From an uncultured Campylobacter sp. (GTDB lineage: Bacteria > Campylobacterota > Campylobacteria > Campylobacterales > Campylobacteraceae): DNA of 14,728 nt. The stretch spans positions 1 to 14,728 of the forward strand of contig NZ_CALKTC010000078.1 of NCBI RefSeq assembly GCF_937996225.1. Reading direction: 5' to 3'. Of this stretch, positions 6,705 through 13,995 are shown piece by piece. A model generated the notes under the pieces. It was given only the letters and a program-made list of their open reading frames with translations, searched no databases and was not told where the DNA came from. A program made the position numbers and the translations under genes. Positions within the stretch are counted from its first letter, which is position 1. The number at the start of each line of letters is the position of its first letter.

Positions 6705-7253
6705 ATGAAAAAATTTTTACTCGGCGTCTTTGCGCTATTTTTTGTCGCCTGCTCGCAAACTAGCAGCGTCATCAGTCTAAATCCATATCTCTCTAAGGCC
6801 GATCAGACCGTAAGCGGTAAGTCGGTAAATATCAATGCGATCAACGATCAGCGCGAAAATCAGATGGTAATCGCCGTTATAAACGATAACGACGGCAAAC
6901 TCGTCGATGAAGTGCTTTTAAAAAACAATCTCTCGGCGTGGTTCGATAAGGCTTTGCGCGCGGAGCTTGAGGCTCGCGGCGTAAGGATCGATCCGGCAAG
7001 CCCGAATATCGTAACCGTAAATATCAGAAGCATCTCGGCGGCGATCAACGGCTACTCGAAAGAAAATATGAGCGCAAGAGGCGAGGTCGCGATTTCTATC
7101 GTGCAGGGCAACAAAACCACGACCAAGCGCGTAGCGCAGGATCAGAGCCAATTTACGGCGCTTCGTACGGCTAGATCGCTTAATCCTTTCGTGCAAAGCT
7201 TGCTTGGCGACATCGTCAAAAAATCCGCCGATCAAATCATCTCGACGCTTTAG
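6705..7253 (+). CDS. YajG-like lipoprotein, in the position of C. jejuni mapA
   Basis: The ATG at 6705 follows AAAAAGGA with about 5 nt spacing; an in-frame ATG at 6675 would add ten residues ahead of the signal peptide and lacks a site. The 182-residue product begins MKKFLLGVFALFFVACSQ, a lipoprotein signal peptide with a slightly weak lipobox (FVAC) and Cys16 as the lipidated residue. The remainder (N-terminal SLNPYLSKADQTV, then VNINAINDQR, LKNNLSAWFDKALRAELEARGV, and a repeated basic-polar region) resembles the YajG/Lipoprotein_16 family, whose function is not established. It begins a plus-strand unit and its stop TAG directly abuts the ATG of the ComF-like gene. In C. jejuni the lipoprotein gene mapA sits before a comF-like gene and gyrA (from memory), so this is probably its counterpart. 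I leave the symbol blank because identity was not tested. Confidence 0.85.
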   Translation: MKKFLLGVFALFFVACSQTSSVISLNPYLSKADQTVSGKSVNINAINDQRENQMVIAVINDNDGKLVDEVLLKNNLSAWFDKALRAELEARGVRIDPASPNIVTVNIRSISAAINGYSKENMSARGEVAISIVQGNKTTTKRVAQDQSQFTALRTARSLNPFVQSLLGDIVKKSADQIISTL

Positions 7254-7871
7254 ATGCGCTGCGTAAATTGCGGCGCGTTTAGCCTGCGCATGATCTGCGC
7301 CGCCTGCGCCGCAAATTTAGCCGAATGCCACCTAAGTATGCGGCAGGTGGAGGGCTTTAGCGTATTTTATTACTACGGCTACTCCGAAATTCGCGAGCTT
7401 ATACTTTCTAAACATCACGAATACGGCGCTGCGGTGCTTGCGCGCATAGCCTCTTTAAGTTTAGCGAAATTCCCGCTTCATCTGCGGCGAGAAATTTCAG
7501 CAAATCCGCAAAACTACGAAGCGTTTAGAACGGACGGAATTTTTAAATTTAACGCCGTGCCGCTGGATGATGACGCTCGTAGCGGCTATTCGCACACGGC
7601 GATCTTAGCCCGCGCGCTAAAAAGCGAGCTCGTGGAGCCAAAATTTCACTGCCTGCGCGCGCAAAATCGCGTCAAATACACGGGGCAGAGTTTGGAATTT
7701 CGCCTAAAACACAAGAGAAATTTTAAAATTTTAACCCCGCCGAAATTCCCCGTGATCCTAGTAGACGACATCATCACCTCCGGTCTTAGCATGCTGCAAG
7801 CGCGCGAGAGCTTGATCGATGGCGGCTTTATGCCCGTGTGCGGCTTGGTTTTAGCTAATGCAAAAGAATAA
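7254..7871 (+). CDS. ComF-family phosphoribosyltransferase-like protein
   Basis: This 205-residue protein has the ComF architecture. An N-terminal four-Cys knuckle (Cys3, 6, 15 and 18) probably binds zinc. Then come GYSHTAILARALKSE (111-125) and a phosphoribosyltransferase-type nucleotide loop VILVDDIITSGLSM (167-180). ComF-like proteins are needed for natural transformation in several bacteria, acting on incoming single-stranded DNA in the cytoplasm; C. jejuni has a related protein next to gyrA. The substrate of the phosphoribosyltransferase fold is unknown. The ATG starts immediately after the lipoprotein stop (TAG|ATG), and I see no Shine-Dalgarno sequence just before it. Translation therefore likely depends on termination and re-initiation from the upstream gene. 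The stop at 7869-7871 is 38 nt before gyrA, and the gyrA promoter seems to lie there. Confidence 0.9.
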   Translation: MRCVNCGAFSLRMICAACAANLAECHLSMRQVEGFSVFYYYGYSEIRELILSKHHEYGAAVLARIASLSLAKFPLHLRREISANPQNYEAFRTDGIFKFNAVPLDDDARSGYSHTAILARALKSELVEPKFHCLRAQNRVKYTGQSLEFRLKHKRNFKILTPPKFPVILVDDIITSGLSMLQARESLIDGGFMPVCGLVLANAKE

Positions 7872-7876
7872 TTCGC

Positions 7877-7882
7877 TATAAT
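7877..7882 (+). promoter_or_regulatory. Likely -10 box of gyrA
   Basis: A perfect TATAAT lies six bases after the comF stop codon and 27 nt before the gyrA ATG. Upstream is GGTTTTAGC (7847-7855), which fits the T-rich pattern of Campylobacter promoters. It implies that gyrA can be transcribed independently of the lipoprotein-comF pair. Confidence 0.55.
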
Positions 7883-7909
7883 CGCGCTTTAAAATTTAAA
7901 AGGATATTT

Positions 7910-10645
7910 ATGCAATCAAATATGTTTGAAAATCAGGAGATCATCGATATCGACGTCGAAGAATCGATCAAGACGAGCTATCTTGATTACTCAATGAGCG
8001 TCATCATCGGTCGTGCGCTGCCGGACGCCAGAGACGGCCTAAAGCCCGTGCATAGGCGAATTTTATACGCGATGAACGATCTTGGCGTGGGTTCTCGCCA
8101 GCCATACAAAAAATCCGCTCGTATCGTAGGCGACGTCATCGGTAAATACCATCCGCACGGCGATACCGCCGTTTATGATGCGCTCGTGCGAATGGCGCAG
8201 AGCTTTTCGATGAGAATTCCTTCCGTCGACGGTCAAGGTAACTTCGGATCAATCGACGGCGACGGAGCGGCGGCGATGAGGTACACCGAAGCGCGTATGA
8301 CGCCGCTAGCCGAGGAGCTGCTAAAAGACCTGGATAAAGAGACGGTCGATTTTGTACCGAACTACGATGAGAGCCTAAACGAGCCCGACGTATTGCCTGC
8401 GCGCGTTCCGAATTTGCTACTTAACGGCTCAAGTGGAATCGCCGTGGGAATGGCAACGAATATCCCGCCGCACAGCCTAGATGAGCTTGTAGGCGGTCTT
8501 TTGATACTGCTTGAGAATAAAAACGCAAGCTTAGAGGAGATCATGGGCGAGATCAAGGGTCCCGATTTTCCGACCGGCGGCATAATCTACGGCAAAAAAG
8601 GGATCATCGAGGCGTATAAAACGGGCAGAGGGCGAGTTAAAATTCGCGCTAAAACCCATATCGAAAAAAAAGCTAGTAAAGACGTCATCGTAATCGACGA
8701 GCTGCCGTATCAGACCAATAAGGCGCGCTTGATCGAGCAGATCGCAGATCTTGTAAAGGAAAAGCAGATCGAGGGCATCTCTGAGGTGCGCGACGAGAGC
8801 GATCGCGACGGAATTCGCGTAGTAATCGAGCTTAAGCGCGACGCAATGAGCGAGATCGTGCTGAATAATCTATTTAAGCAAACCACGATGGAGGCGACCT
8901 TCGGCGTGATAATGCTCGCAATCGACGGCAAAGAGCCGAAGATTTTCACGCTGATAGAGCTTTTGAAGCTATTTTTGAACCACAGAAAAACCGTCATCAT
9001 CCGCCGCACAATTTTTGAGCTTCAAAAAGCGCGCGCCAGAGCGCACATCTTAGAGGGCTTAAAGATCGCGCTAGATAATATCGACGAAGTGATCGATGTG
9101 ATTAGAAATTCCGCCGACACCAACATCGCGCGCGAAAATTTAATGAGCAGATTCGGCCTTAGCGAGGCGCAATCGGGTGCGATTTTGGATATGAGGCTAA
9201 GCCGCCTAACGGGACTTGAGCGCGAAAAGATCGAGGAGGAGCTAAAAGAAATTTTAGCCGAGATCAAGCGGCTTGACGCGATCCTAAAGAGCGAGGAGCT
9301 AATCGAAGGGATCATCAAAGATGAGCTTTTGGAGATCAAGGATAAATTTAAATGCCCGCGCATCACCGAAATCGTCGATGACTACGAGGATATCGACATC
9401 GAAGATCTCATCGCGAATGAAAATATGGTCGTTACGATCACTCACCGCGGCTACATCAAGCGCGTGCCTAGTAAGACTTACGAAAAGCAAAAGCGCGGCG
9501 GCAAGGGACGCGTGGCAGTCACGACGTACGACGATGACTTCATCGAGAGCTTTTTTACGTCCAATACCCACGATACGCTTATGTTTATCACCGACCGCGG
9601 GCAGCTTTACTGGCTCAAGGTCTATAAAATTCCGGAGGGCTCGCGCACCGCAAAGGGCAAGGCGGTAGTAAATCTAATCCAGCTTGGCTCGGACGAAAAG
9701 ATCATGGCGATCATCCCTACGACCGATTTTGATCCGAGCAAGTCGCTCGTATTTTTCACTCGAAACGGCATCGTAAAACGCACGAATTTAAGCGAGTTTA
9801 AAAATATTCGCTCACTCGGCATCCGCGCTATCAGCCTAGATGAGGACGATACGTTAGTAACCGCTCTCATCGCTCCAAACAGCGCCGAGGAGATGCAAAA
9901 CTACAAAGGAGGCGCTCTAAGCGGCGACGATCTGGACGGCGGCGAGGCTGAGGAAGCCTTAGAGCAGATCGAGCAGGATATTTTAGAAGGAAGCGATAAT
10001 GAAATTTCAGATGAAATTTCGGACGCACAAGAGGGCGAGCCACAAAGCGCCAACGAAAATATGCTCTTCATCGCTACGAAAAAGGGAATGTGCCTTAAAT
10101 TTAATCTAAATAAAATTCGCCAGATGGGGCGCATCGCTCGCGGCGTAAAGGGTATTAAATTTAAAGAAAAAGGCGACGAGGTTATCGGCGCCGCGTTTAT
10201 TTTAAGCGATATGCAAGAAATTTTAAGCGTGAGCCAAAAGGGTATCGGCAAGCGCACGACCGCGAGCGAGTATCGCCTCACAAACCGCGGCGGCAAGGGC
10301 GTCATCTGCATGAAGCTCACCAACCGCACGGGCGAGCTCATCGGCGTCGTGATGGTCGATGAAGAGATGGATCTTATGGCGCTAACCACCAGCGGCAAGA
10401 TGATCCGCGTCGATATGCAAAGTATCCGCAAAGCGGGCCGCAACACCAGCGGCGTCATCGTCGTAAATGTCGAGGGCGACGACGTCGTGAGCATCGCGAC
10501 CTGCCCGAAAGCCGAGGAGGGCGACGAGGGCGAAGCGGACGAGCTTGCACAGGATGAAAATTTATTAAATTCAAATTTAGATAGTAAAGATTCGCAGAGC
10601 GAGGGCCCTAGCGATGAAATTTTAAAAGGAGGAGAGGATGAGTAG
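7910..10645 (+). CDS. gyrA: DNA gyrase subunit A
   Basis: GyrA cuts and rejoins DNA in the A2B2 gyrase that introduces negative supercoils. The ATG at 7910 has AAAAGGA about 6 nt upstream; Met5 is a less likely alternative. The catalytic Tyr is at 125 (AMRYTEARM). The quinolone-determining region reads HPHGDTAVYD at 81-90, with Thr86 and Asp90 as in susceptible Campylobacter. The GyrA box QKRGGKG is at 527-533 and starts the C-terminal DNA-wrapping domain. The 911-residue length exceeds the 863 I recall for C. jejuni. Two acidic segments account for this: an insertion of about 60 residues (657-716) between blades of the wrapping domain, containing a short duplication NEISDEISD, and a tail at 868-911 rich in Glu, Asp, Ser and Asn. 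The end overlaps asd by 8 nt, whose ribosome binding site lies within the last gyrA codons. Confidence 0.98.
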   Translation: MQSNMFENQEIIDIDVEESIKTSYLDYSMSVIIGRALPDARDGLKPVHRRILYAMNDLGVGSRQPYKKSARIVGDVIGKYHPHGDTAVYDALVRMAQSFSMRIPSVDGQGNFGSIDGDGAAAMRYTEARMTPLAEELLKDLDKETVDFVPNYDESLNEPDVLPARVPNLLLNGSSGIAVGMATNIPPHSLDELVGGLLILLENKNASLEEIMGEIKGPDFPTGGIIYGKKGIIEAYKTGRGRVKIRAKTHIEKKASKDVIVIDELPYQTNKARLIEQIADLVKEKQIEGISEVRDESDRDGIRVVIELKRDAMSEIVLNNLFKQTTMEATFGVIMLAIDGKEPKIFTLIELLKLFLNHRKTVIIRRTIFELQKARARAHILEGLKIALDNIDEVIDVIRNSADTNIARENLMSRFGLSEAQSGAILDMRLSRLTGLEREKIEEELKEILAEIKRLDAILKSEELIEGIIKDELLEIKDKFKCPRITEIVDDYEDIDIEDLIANENMVVTITHRGYIKRVPSKTYEKQKRGGKGRVAVTTYDDDFIESFFTSNTHDTLMFITDRGQLYWLKVYKIPEGSRTAKGKAVVNLIQLGSDEKIMAIIPTTDFDPSKSLVFFTRNGIVKRTNLSEFKNIRSLGIRAISLDEDDTLVTALIAPNSAEEMQNYKGGALSGDDLDGGEAEEALEQIEQDILEGSDNEISDEISDAQEGEPQSANENMLFIATKKGMCLKFNLNKIRQMGRIARGVKGIKFKEKGDEVIGAAFILSDMQEILSVSQKGIGKRTTASEYRLTNRGGKGVICMKLTNRTGELIGVVMVDEEMDLMALTTSGKMIRVDMQSIRKAGRNTSGVIVVNVEGDDVVSIATCPKAEEGDEGEADELAQDENLLNSNLDSKDSQSEGPSDEILKGGEDE

Positions 10646-11669
10646 TTATAATATCGCCATCGTAGGCGCTACCGGCGCCGTAGGCGAGGAGATTTTGCGC
10701 GTCTTAGACGAGATGAACTTCCCCGTAAAGGACATACTGCCGCTTGCGAGCGCAAAGAGCGCGGGCGAGAAGGTAGAATTTCGCGGCAAAGAATACGTCG
10801 TGAGGGAGCTCACGGACAGCACCTTCGACGAAAACGAGATCGACATCGCGTTTTTTAGCGCGGGCGGCTCCATTTCGGCGCATTACGTGCCATTTGCTGC
10901 GGCAAGCGGTGCGGTGGTGATCGACAACACGAGCCACTTTCGCATGCAAGAAAATGTCCCGCTTGTAGTGCCCGAGTGCAACCCGCAGGATATAAAGCTA
11001 TGGGAAGAGACAGGCATCATCGCTAATCCGAACTGCTCAACTATCCAGATGGTTCAAATTCTTAAGCCGCTTGATGATGCGTTCGATATCGAGCGCGTAG
11101 ATGTAAGCACCTACCAGGCGACAAGCGGCGCAGGTAAAGAGGGTATGAGCGAGCTTGTAGAGCAGCTGCAGCAGTTTTTCGCTTTTAAGCTTGATGAATG
11201 CGAGCCGAAGGTTTTCCCGCATCAGATCGCGATGAATGTCATCCCGCACATCGACGTATTTTTGGACAACGACTACACCAAAGAAGAGATGAAGATGGTG
11301 AACGAAACGCAGAAAATTTTGCATAAAAACTTCGCCGTTTCGGCTACCTGCGTGCGCGTGCCGGTGCTGCGCAGCCACAGCGAGGCGATCACGATAAAAT
11401 TTAAAAAGGATTTCGAGATTAGCCGCGTGCGCGAAATTTTAAGAAACGCGCCTAGCATCGTGCTTGTAGACGATCCGAGCAAAAACGAATACCCGATGCC
11501 GCTGCTTTCGAGCGACACAAATGAGACCTACGTCGGCAGGCTCCGCAGGGACAATTTCGACGATAAAATTCTGCATCTTTGGTGCAGCGCCGATCAGATC
11601 CGCGTCGGAGCGGCTACAAATGCCGTGCGCATCGCACTTCGCTGGATCGATATGCAACAAGACAAGTAA
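10638..11669 (+). CDS. asd: Aspartate-semialdehyde dehydrogenase
   Basis: This NADPH-dependent enzyme reduces aspartyl phosphate to aspartate semialdehyde, the branch point for lysine/diaminopimelate, threonine and methionine. At 343 residues it has a normal length. The Rossmann nucleotide loop is GATGAVGEE (10-18). SAGGS (74-78) is present. The catalytic Cys133 lies in NPNCSTIQM, and Arg245 with His247 (RSHSE) forms the substrate and base pair. The ATG at 10638 overlaps the gyrA stop by 8 nt and is preceded by AAAGGAGGAG inside gyrA, so the two are translationally coupled. In C. jejuni flgP, flgQ and flgR lie between gyrA and asd (from memory); here they are absent from this position. A 305-nt gap with a hairpin at 11793-11824 follows. 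Confidence 0.97.
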   Translation: MSSYNIAIVGATGAVGEEILRVLDEMNFPVKDILPLASAKSAGEKVEFRGKEYVVRELTDSTFDENEIDIAFFSAGGSISAHYVPFAAASGAVVIDNTSHFRMQENVPLVVPECNPQDIKLWEETGIIANPNCSTIQMVQILKPLDDAFDIERVDVSTYQATSGAGKEGMSELVEQLQQFFAFKLDECEPKVFPHQIAMNVIPHIDVFLDNDYTKEEMKMVNETQKILHKNFAVSATCVRVPVLRSHSEAITIKFKKDFEISRVREILRNAPSIVLVDDPSKNEYPMPLLSSDTNETYVGRLRRDNFDDKILHLWCSADQIRVGAATNAVRIALRWIDMQQDK

Positions 11670-11792
11670 GATAAATTTAGCAGAGTTGCCGAGCCTTTGT
11701 GCGCGGATACGGTTGCGCGCGTGATTTCGGCACCGAGGCCTGGCGAATAAAATTCGCAAATCAACCTAGTTAAAATTTAACGCCACAAGCTG

Positions 11793-11824
11793 AAATTTTA
11801 CGCCTTTAACCTGGCGTAAAATTT
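11793..11824 (+). terminator. 12-bp hairpin downstream of asd
   Basis: AAATTTTACGCC (11793-11804) and GGCGTAAAATTT (11813-11824) pair perfectly across an 8-nt loop, with one more T after the stem. The core TACGCC/GGCGTA flanked by A- and T-runs resembles a weak two-way intrinsic terminator. It is about 125 nt after the asd stop. The T-run is part of the stem, so termination strength is uncertain. Confidence 0.4.
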
Positions 11825-11878
11825 TAAAGACTCAAACGGGCGCGATCAAAAGAGATAAATTTACGCTATTTCAAACGA

Positions 11879-11928
11879 GTGTAAATTTAAAAGGACGCTT
11901 CGGCATAGAGCGGCTTTTAAATTTATAC
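11879..11928 (+). promoter_or_regulatory. Long hairpin upstream of the YqhA-like gene
   Basis: The arms 11879-11893 and 11914-11928 pair over 15 positions, one of them G-U (GTGTAAATTTAAAAG with CTTTTAAATTTATAC). Inside, CGCT (11896-11899) pairs with AGCG (11909-11912) around a 9-nt loop. An alternative pairing of GGACG (11893-11897) with CGTCC (11928-11932) would exclude the outer stem. The element ends 46 nt before the ATG at 11975. It could be a leader structure, an operator dyad or a terminator for the upstream unit. Confidence 0.45.
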
Positions 11929-11974
11929 GTCCGTTTAAGGAGCGGCCAATATCGGATTAAAATTTAAGGAAGAA

Positions 11975-12466
11975 ATGAAAGCTATATTTGAAAAATTTTT
12001 GCTTTGCAGCAAATTTTTAACCCTCCTGCCAGTGCTTTTTTGCATCGCGGCAGGCGCGGCGATATTTGTGATGGCAAGCTACGAAATCGGCTCGGCGCTT
12101 TATAAAATCGTAGAATTTTTCCTAGCCCCGCAGAGCGAGCGAGCGCTTTACATTGGCATTTTAAGCGAAATAATAACGGCGATCGATCTGTATCTGGTCG
12201 CTATAGTGCTGCTAATCTTCGTATTCGGAATTTACGAGCTCTTTATCGACGAGTTTGTGGATCTAAATTTACAAGTTTTAAAGATCGCCTCGCTGGATGA
12301 GCTGAAGCACAAACTCGGTAGCGTCATCATAATGGTGCTTGTAGTAGATTTTTTCAAGCGAATTTTGCGCACCGATTTTACTACCCCTTTGGATATGCTT
12401 TTGCTCGCAGGAGCTATCTTTGCGGTTTGTTTGGCTTTGTATATTTTGAGTAAATTTAAAGGATAA
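11975..12466 (+). CDS. YqhA/UPF0114 family inner-membrane protein
   Basis: This small 163-residue integral membrane protein of the YqhA (UPF0114) family has no established function. Hydrophobic segments lie at about 14-34, 70-90, 115-127 and 139-158. The family-typical features I recognise are FGIYELFI (84-91) after the second segment, DLNLQVLKIASLDELKHKL (96-114) as a conserved cytosolic or amphipathic stretch, and VDFFKR (124-129). The start is ATG at 11975, preceded by AAGGAAG at 11967-11973. The stop is 2 nt before the ATG of hemE, and the hemE ribosome binding site lies in its last codons. The two are therefore co-transcribed and probably coupled. I know of no functional link between YqhA proteins and haem synthesis. 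Confidence 0.9.
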   Translation: MKAIFEKFLLCSKFLTLLPVLFCIAAGAAIFVMASYEIGSALYKIVEFFLAPQSERALYIGILSEIITAIDLYLVAIVLLIFVFGIYELFIDEFVDLNLQVLKIASLDELKHKLGSVIIMVLVVDFFKRILRTDFTTPLDMLLLAGAIFAVCLALYILSKFKG

Positions 12467-12468
12467 AA

Positions 12469-13515
12469 ATGGTTTTCATCGACGCATGCTTCGGCAAAGA
12501 GACCCCATACACGCCCATTTGGATGATGCGCCAGGCAGGGCGCTACCTGCCGCAATACATGGCGGTGCGCGAGAGGGCGGGCGATTTTTTGAGCCTGTGC
12601 CGCGACTACCGCGCTGCTAGCGAGGTGACGATCCAGCCCGTAGAGATTTTGGGCGTCGATGCGGCGATTTTATTTAGCGATATTTTGGTCGTGCCGATGC
12701 AGATGGGGATGGATCTGCGCTTCGAAGCGGGCGAAGGGCCGCGCTTTAGCAATCCGATCCGCTCGCGGGACGATCTGGCGCGCCTTGATCCGCAAAAGGC
12801 CGCTGCGGAGCTCGGATACGTTTATGATACGATCTCGCTTACTCGCTCTCGCCTTGCCGCGGACAAAGCGCTCATCGGCTTTTGCGGCGCGCCGTGGACG
12901 ATCGCTACCTATATGATCGAGGGCGGCGGCAGTAAAAATTACGCCGTTTGCAAAAGGATGCTCTACGAAAATCCGCAGCTTCTGCATGAAATTTTGCGCC
13001 TCGTTACGGAGGCGACGAAACTTTATCTGGCGCGCCAGATCGGCTCGGGCGTCGATGCGGTGCAGATCTTCGACAGCTGGGCAGGCGCGCTGGAGCCGAG
13101 CGCGTACGAGGAGTTCGGCTGGCGATACATCCTAGAAATCACGGAATTTTTAAAGGCGAAATTCCCGCATATCCCGCTCATCGTCTTTGCCAAAGGCACG
13201 GGCGCGCAGATATCGCGGCTGAGCCGTATCGCGGAGCAGCGAGGCGAGGCGAGCTTTGACGTATGGGGCGTGGATTGGAGCACTCCGATTGAGCTTGCGC
13301 GCGAGCAGCTCGGGGGCAAATTTGCGCTTCAAGGCAACCTGGAGCCGATGCGGCTATACGATCGCGGCGCGATAGAATCGGGCGTGCGCGAGATTTTAAT
13401 GGCGATGAAGGGTGTCGCGCATATCTTTAATCTAGGCCATGGAATTTTGCCCGACGTAAGCGTGCAAAACGCCAAATATCTGGTGGATCTGGTGCACGAG
13501 CTAAGCGCGCGCTAA
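12469..13515 (+). CDS. hemE: Uroporphyrinogen decarboxylase
   Basis: HemE removes four carboxyl groups from the acetate side chains of uroporphyrinogen III, giving coproporphyrinogen III on the path to haem. It is cytosolic. The 348-residue length is usual. The N-terminal signature PIWMMRQAGRYLPQY (16-30) carries Arg21 and Arg25. Asp71 is in FSDILV, Tyr148 in PWTIATYMIEGG, and His324 in NLGHGILPDV; these match the known active-site set. FDSWAGAL (201-208) and WGVDW (266-270) are also family blocks. AAAGGA (12458-12463) lies 5 nt before the ATG, inside the end of the preceding YqhA-like gene. In C. jejuni hemE is followed by a radical SAM protein gene (from memory); the same order is seen here, but with a 480-nt gap. 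The gene looks intact. Confidence 0.98.
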   Translation: MVFIDACFGKETPYTPIWMMRQAGRYLPQYMAVRERAGDFLSLCRDYRAASEVTIQPVEILGVDAAILFSDILVVPMQMGMDLRFEAGEGPRFSNPIRSRDDLARLDPQKAAAELGYVYDTISLTRSRLAADKALIGFCGAPWTIATYMIEGGGSKNYAVCKRMLYENPQLLHEILRLVTEATKLYLARQIGSGVDAVQIFDSWAGALEPSAYEEFGWRYILEITEFLKAKFPHIPLIVFAKGTGAQISRLSRIAEQRGEASFDVWGVDWSTPIELAREQLGGKFALQGNLEPMRLYDRGAIESGVREILMAMKGVAHIFNLGHGILPDVSVQNAKYLVDLVHELSAR

Positions 13516-13552
13516 ACTGGACTTTGCGAGAGCCTGCTTGCGGCGCGTCGTT

Positions 13553-13587
13553 GTGAAATTTTATAAAACCGTAATTTAAAATTTCAC
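13553..13587 (+). terminator. Possible hairpin terminator after hemE
   Basis: GTGAAATTTTA (13553-13563) and TAAAATTTCAC (13577-13587) pair perfectly across 13 nt, starting 38 nt after the hemE stop. The stem is AT-rich and no T-run follows on the plus strand, so it may instead be an mRNA-end stabiliser or a chance product of the AAATTT-rich background. Confidence 0.3.
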
Positions 13588-13669
13588 TCGCCCGGGTCGC
13601 TTGCTTTGCTTCCGCTGTTCATGAATTTCAAATTTCACGCCGCTAAAACAGCTCACGAAACGCAAAACT

Positions 13670-13687
13670 CTAAATTTTAAAATTTAG
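13670..13687. repeat. 18-bp perfect palindrome CTAAATTTTAAAATTTAG
   Basis: The 18 bases equal their own reverse complement. It sits in the middle of the hemE to radical SAM gap. Similar shorter palindromes occur elsewhere in the window (CTTAAAATTTTAAG at 1078-1091). It could bind a dimeric protein or be a product of local AAATTT enrichment. Confidence 0.4.
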
Positions 13688-13898
13688 CCGTAGTTTGAAA
13701 TTTTATGCCGAGCGAGGCTTAAAATTTTACGCGCTATGTATGCGGCGGCGTAAAAATACTGCGAGCTTGCGAGCTAAATTTAGCCCGCGCCTTAAATTTC
13801 TAGCTCGCGCGCCCTGAATTTAAGGATAAATTCAAAGCTCTAAGCTTAAAATTTCGCCGTAGCGGGGCGGCGGCGGAAGTGAAATTCGCATAAAACCG

Positions 13899-13959
13899 GC
13901 GCAGAATTTTGGCGCGCAGAAGCAAAATTTAAAGCAAATTTTAAAGCGAAATTCTGCGC
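13899..13959 (+). promoter_or_regulatory. 11-bp inverted repeat upstream of the radical SAM gene
   Basis: GCGCAGAATTT (13899-13909) and AAATTCTGCGC (13949-13959) are exact reverse complements separated by 39 nt. They end 36 nt before the ATG at 13996. The spacer repeats AAGCAAAATTTAAAG / AGCAAATTTTAAAG in tandem (13920-13945). It is a candidate leader structure or two operator half-sites. Confidence 0.4.
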
Positions 13960-13995
13960 GCAAGCAAACCCCGCAAATCAAATCATGGAGCAAAA

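Larger units (their letters stand above)
11670..11974. other. Gap between asd and the YqhA-like gene, rich in inverted repeats
   Basis: I see no gene in these 305 nt. In order, it holds a small hairpin GCGAAT / ATTCGC (11743-11757), the 12-bp inverted repeat at 11793-11824, the 15-bp inverted repeat at 11879-11928, and the leader of the next gene with AAGGAAG at 11967-11973. AAATTT words are frequent. The first half probably ends the gyrA-asd transcript and the second half begins the next one. Confidence 0.5.
13516..13995. other. Gap between hemE and the radical SAM gene
   Basis: I find no open frame worth calling in these 480 nt. They hold an 11-bp inverted repeat after hemE (13553-13587), an 18-bp perfect palindrome (13670-13687), many AAATTT words, and an 11-bp inverted repeat 37 nt before the radical SAM ATG (13899-13959). 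No tRNA or known small RNA was recognised. Confidence 0.5.

Noticed and set aside
8150..8185. Quinolone-resistance change in gyrA
   Set aside because: Thr86 and Asp90 are both present, as in susceptible Campylobacter.
9901..10494. Minus-strand 197-codon frame opposite gyrA
   Set aside because: Serine-rich antisense shadow of a certain gene, with no family features.
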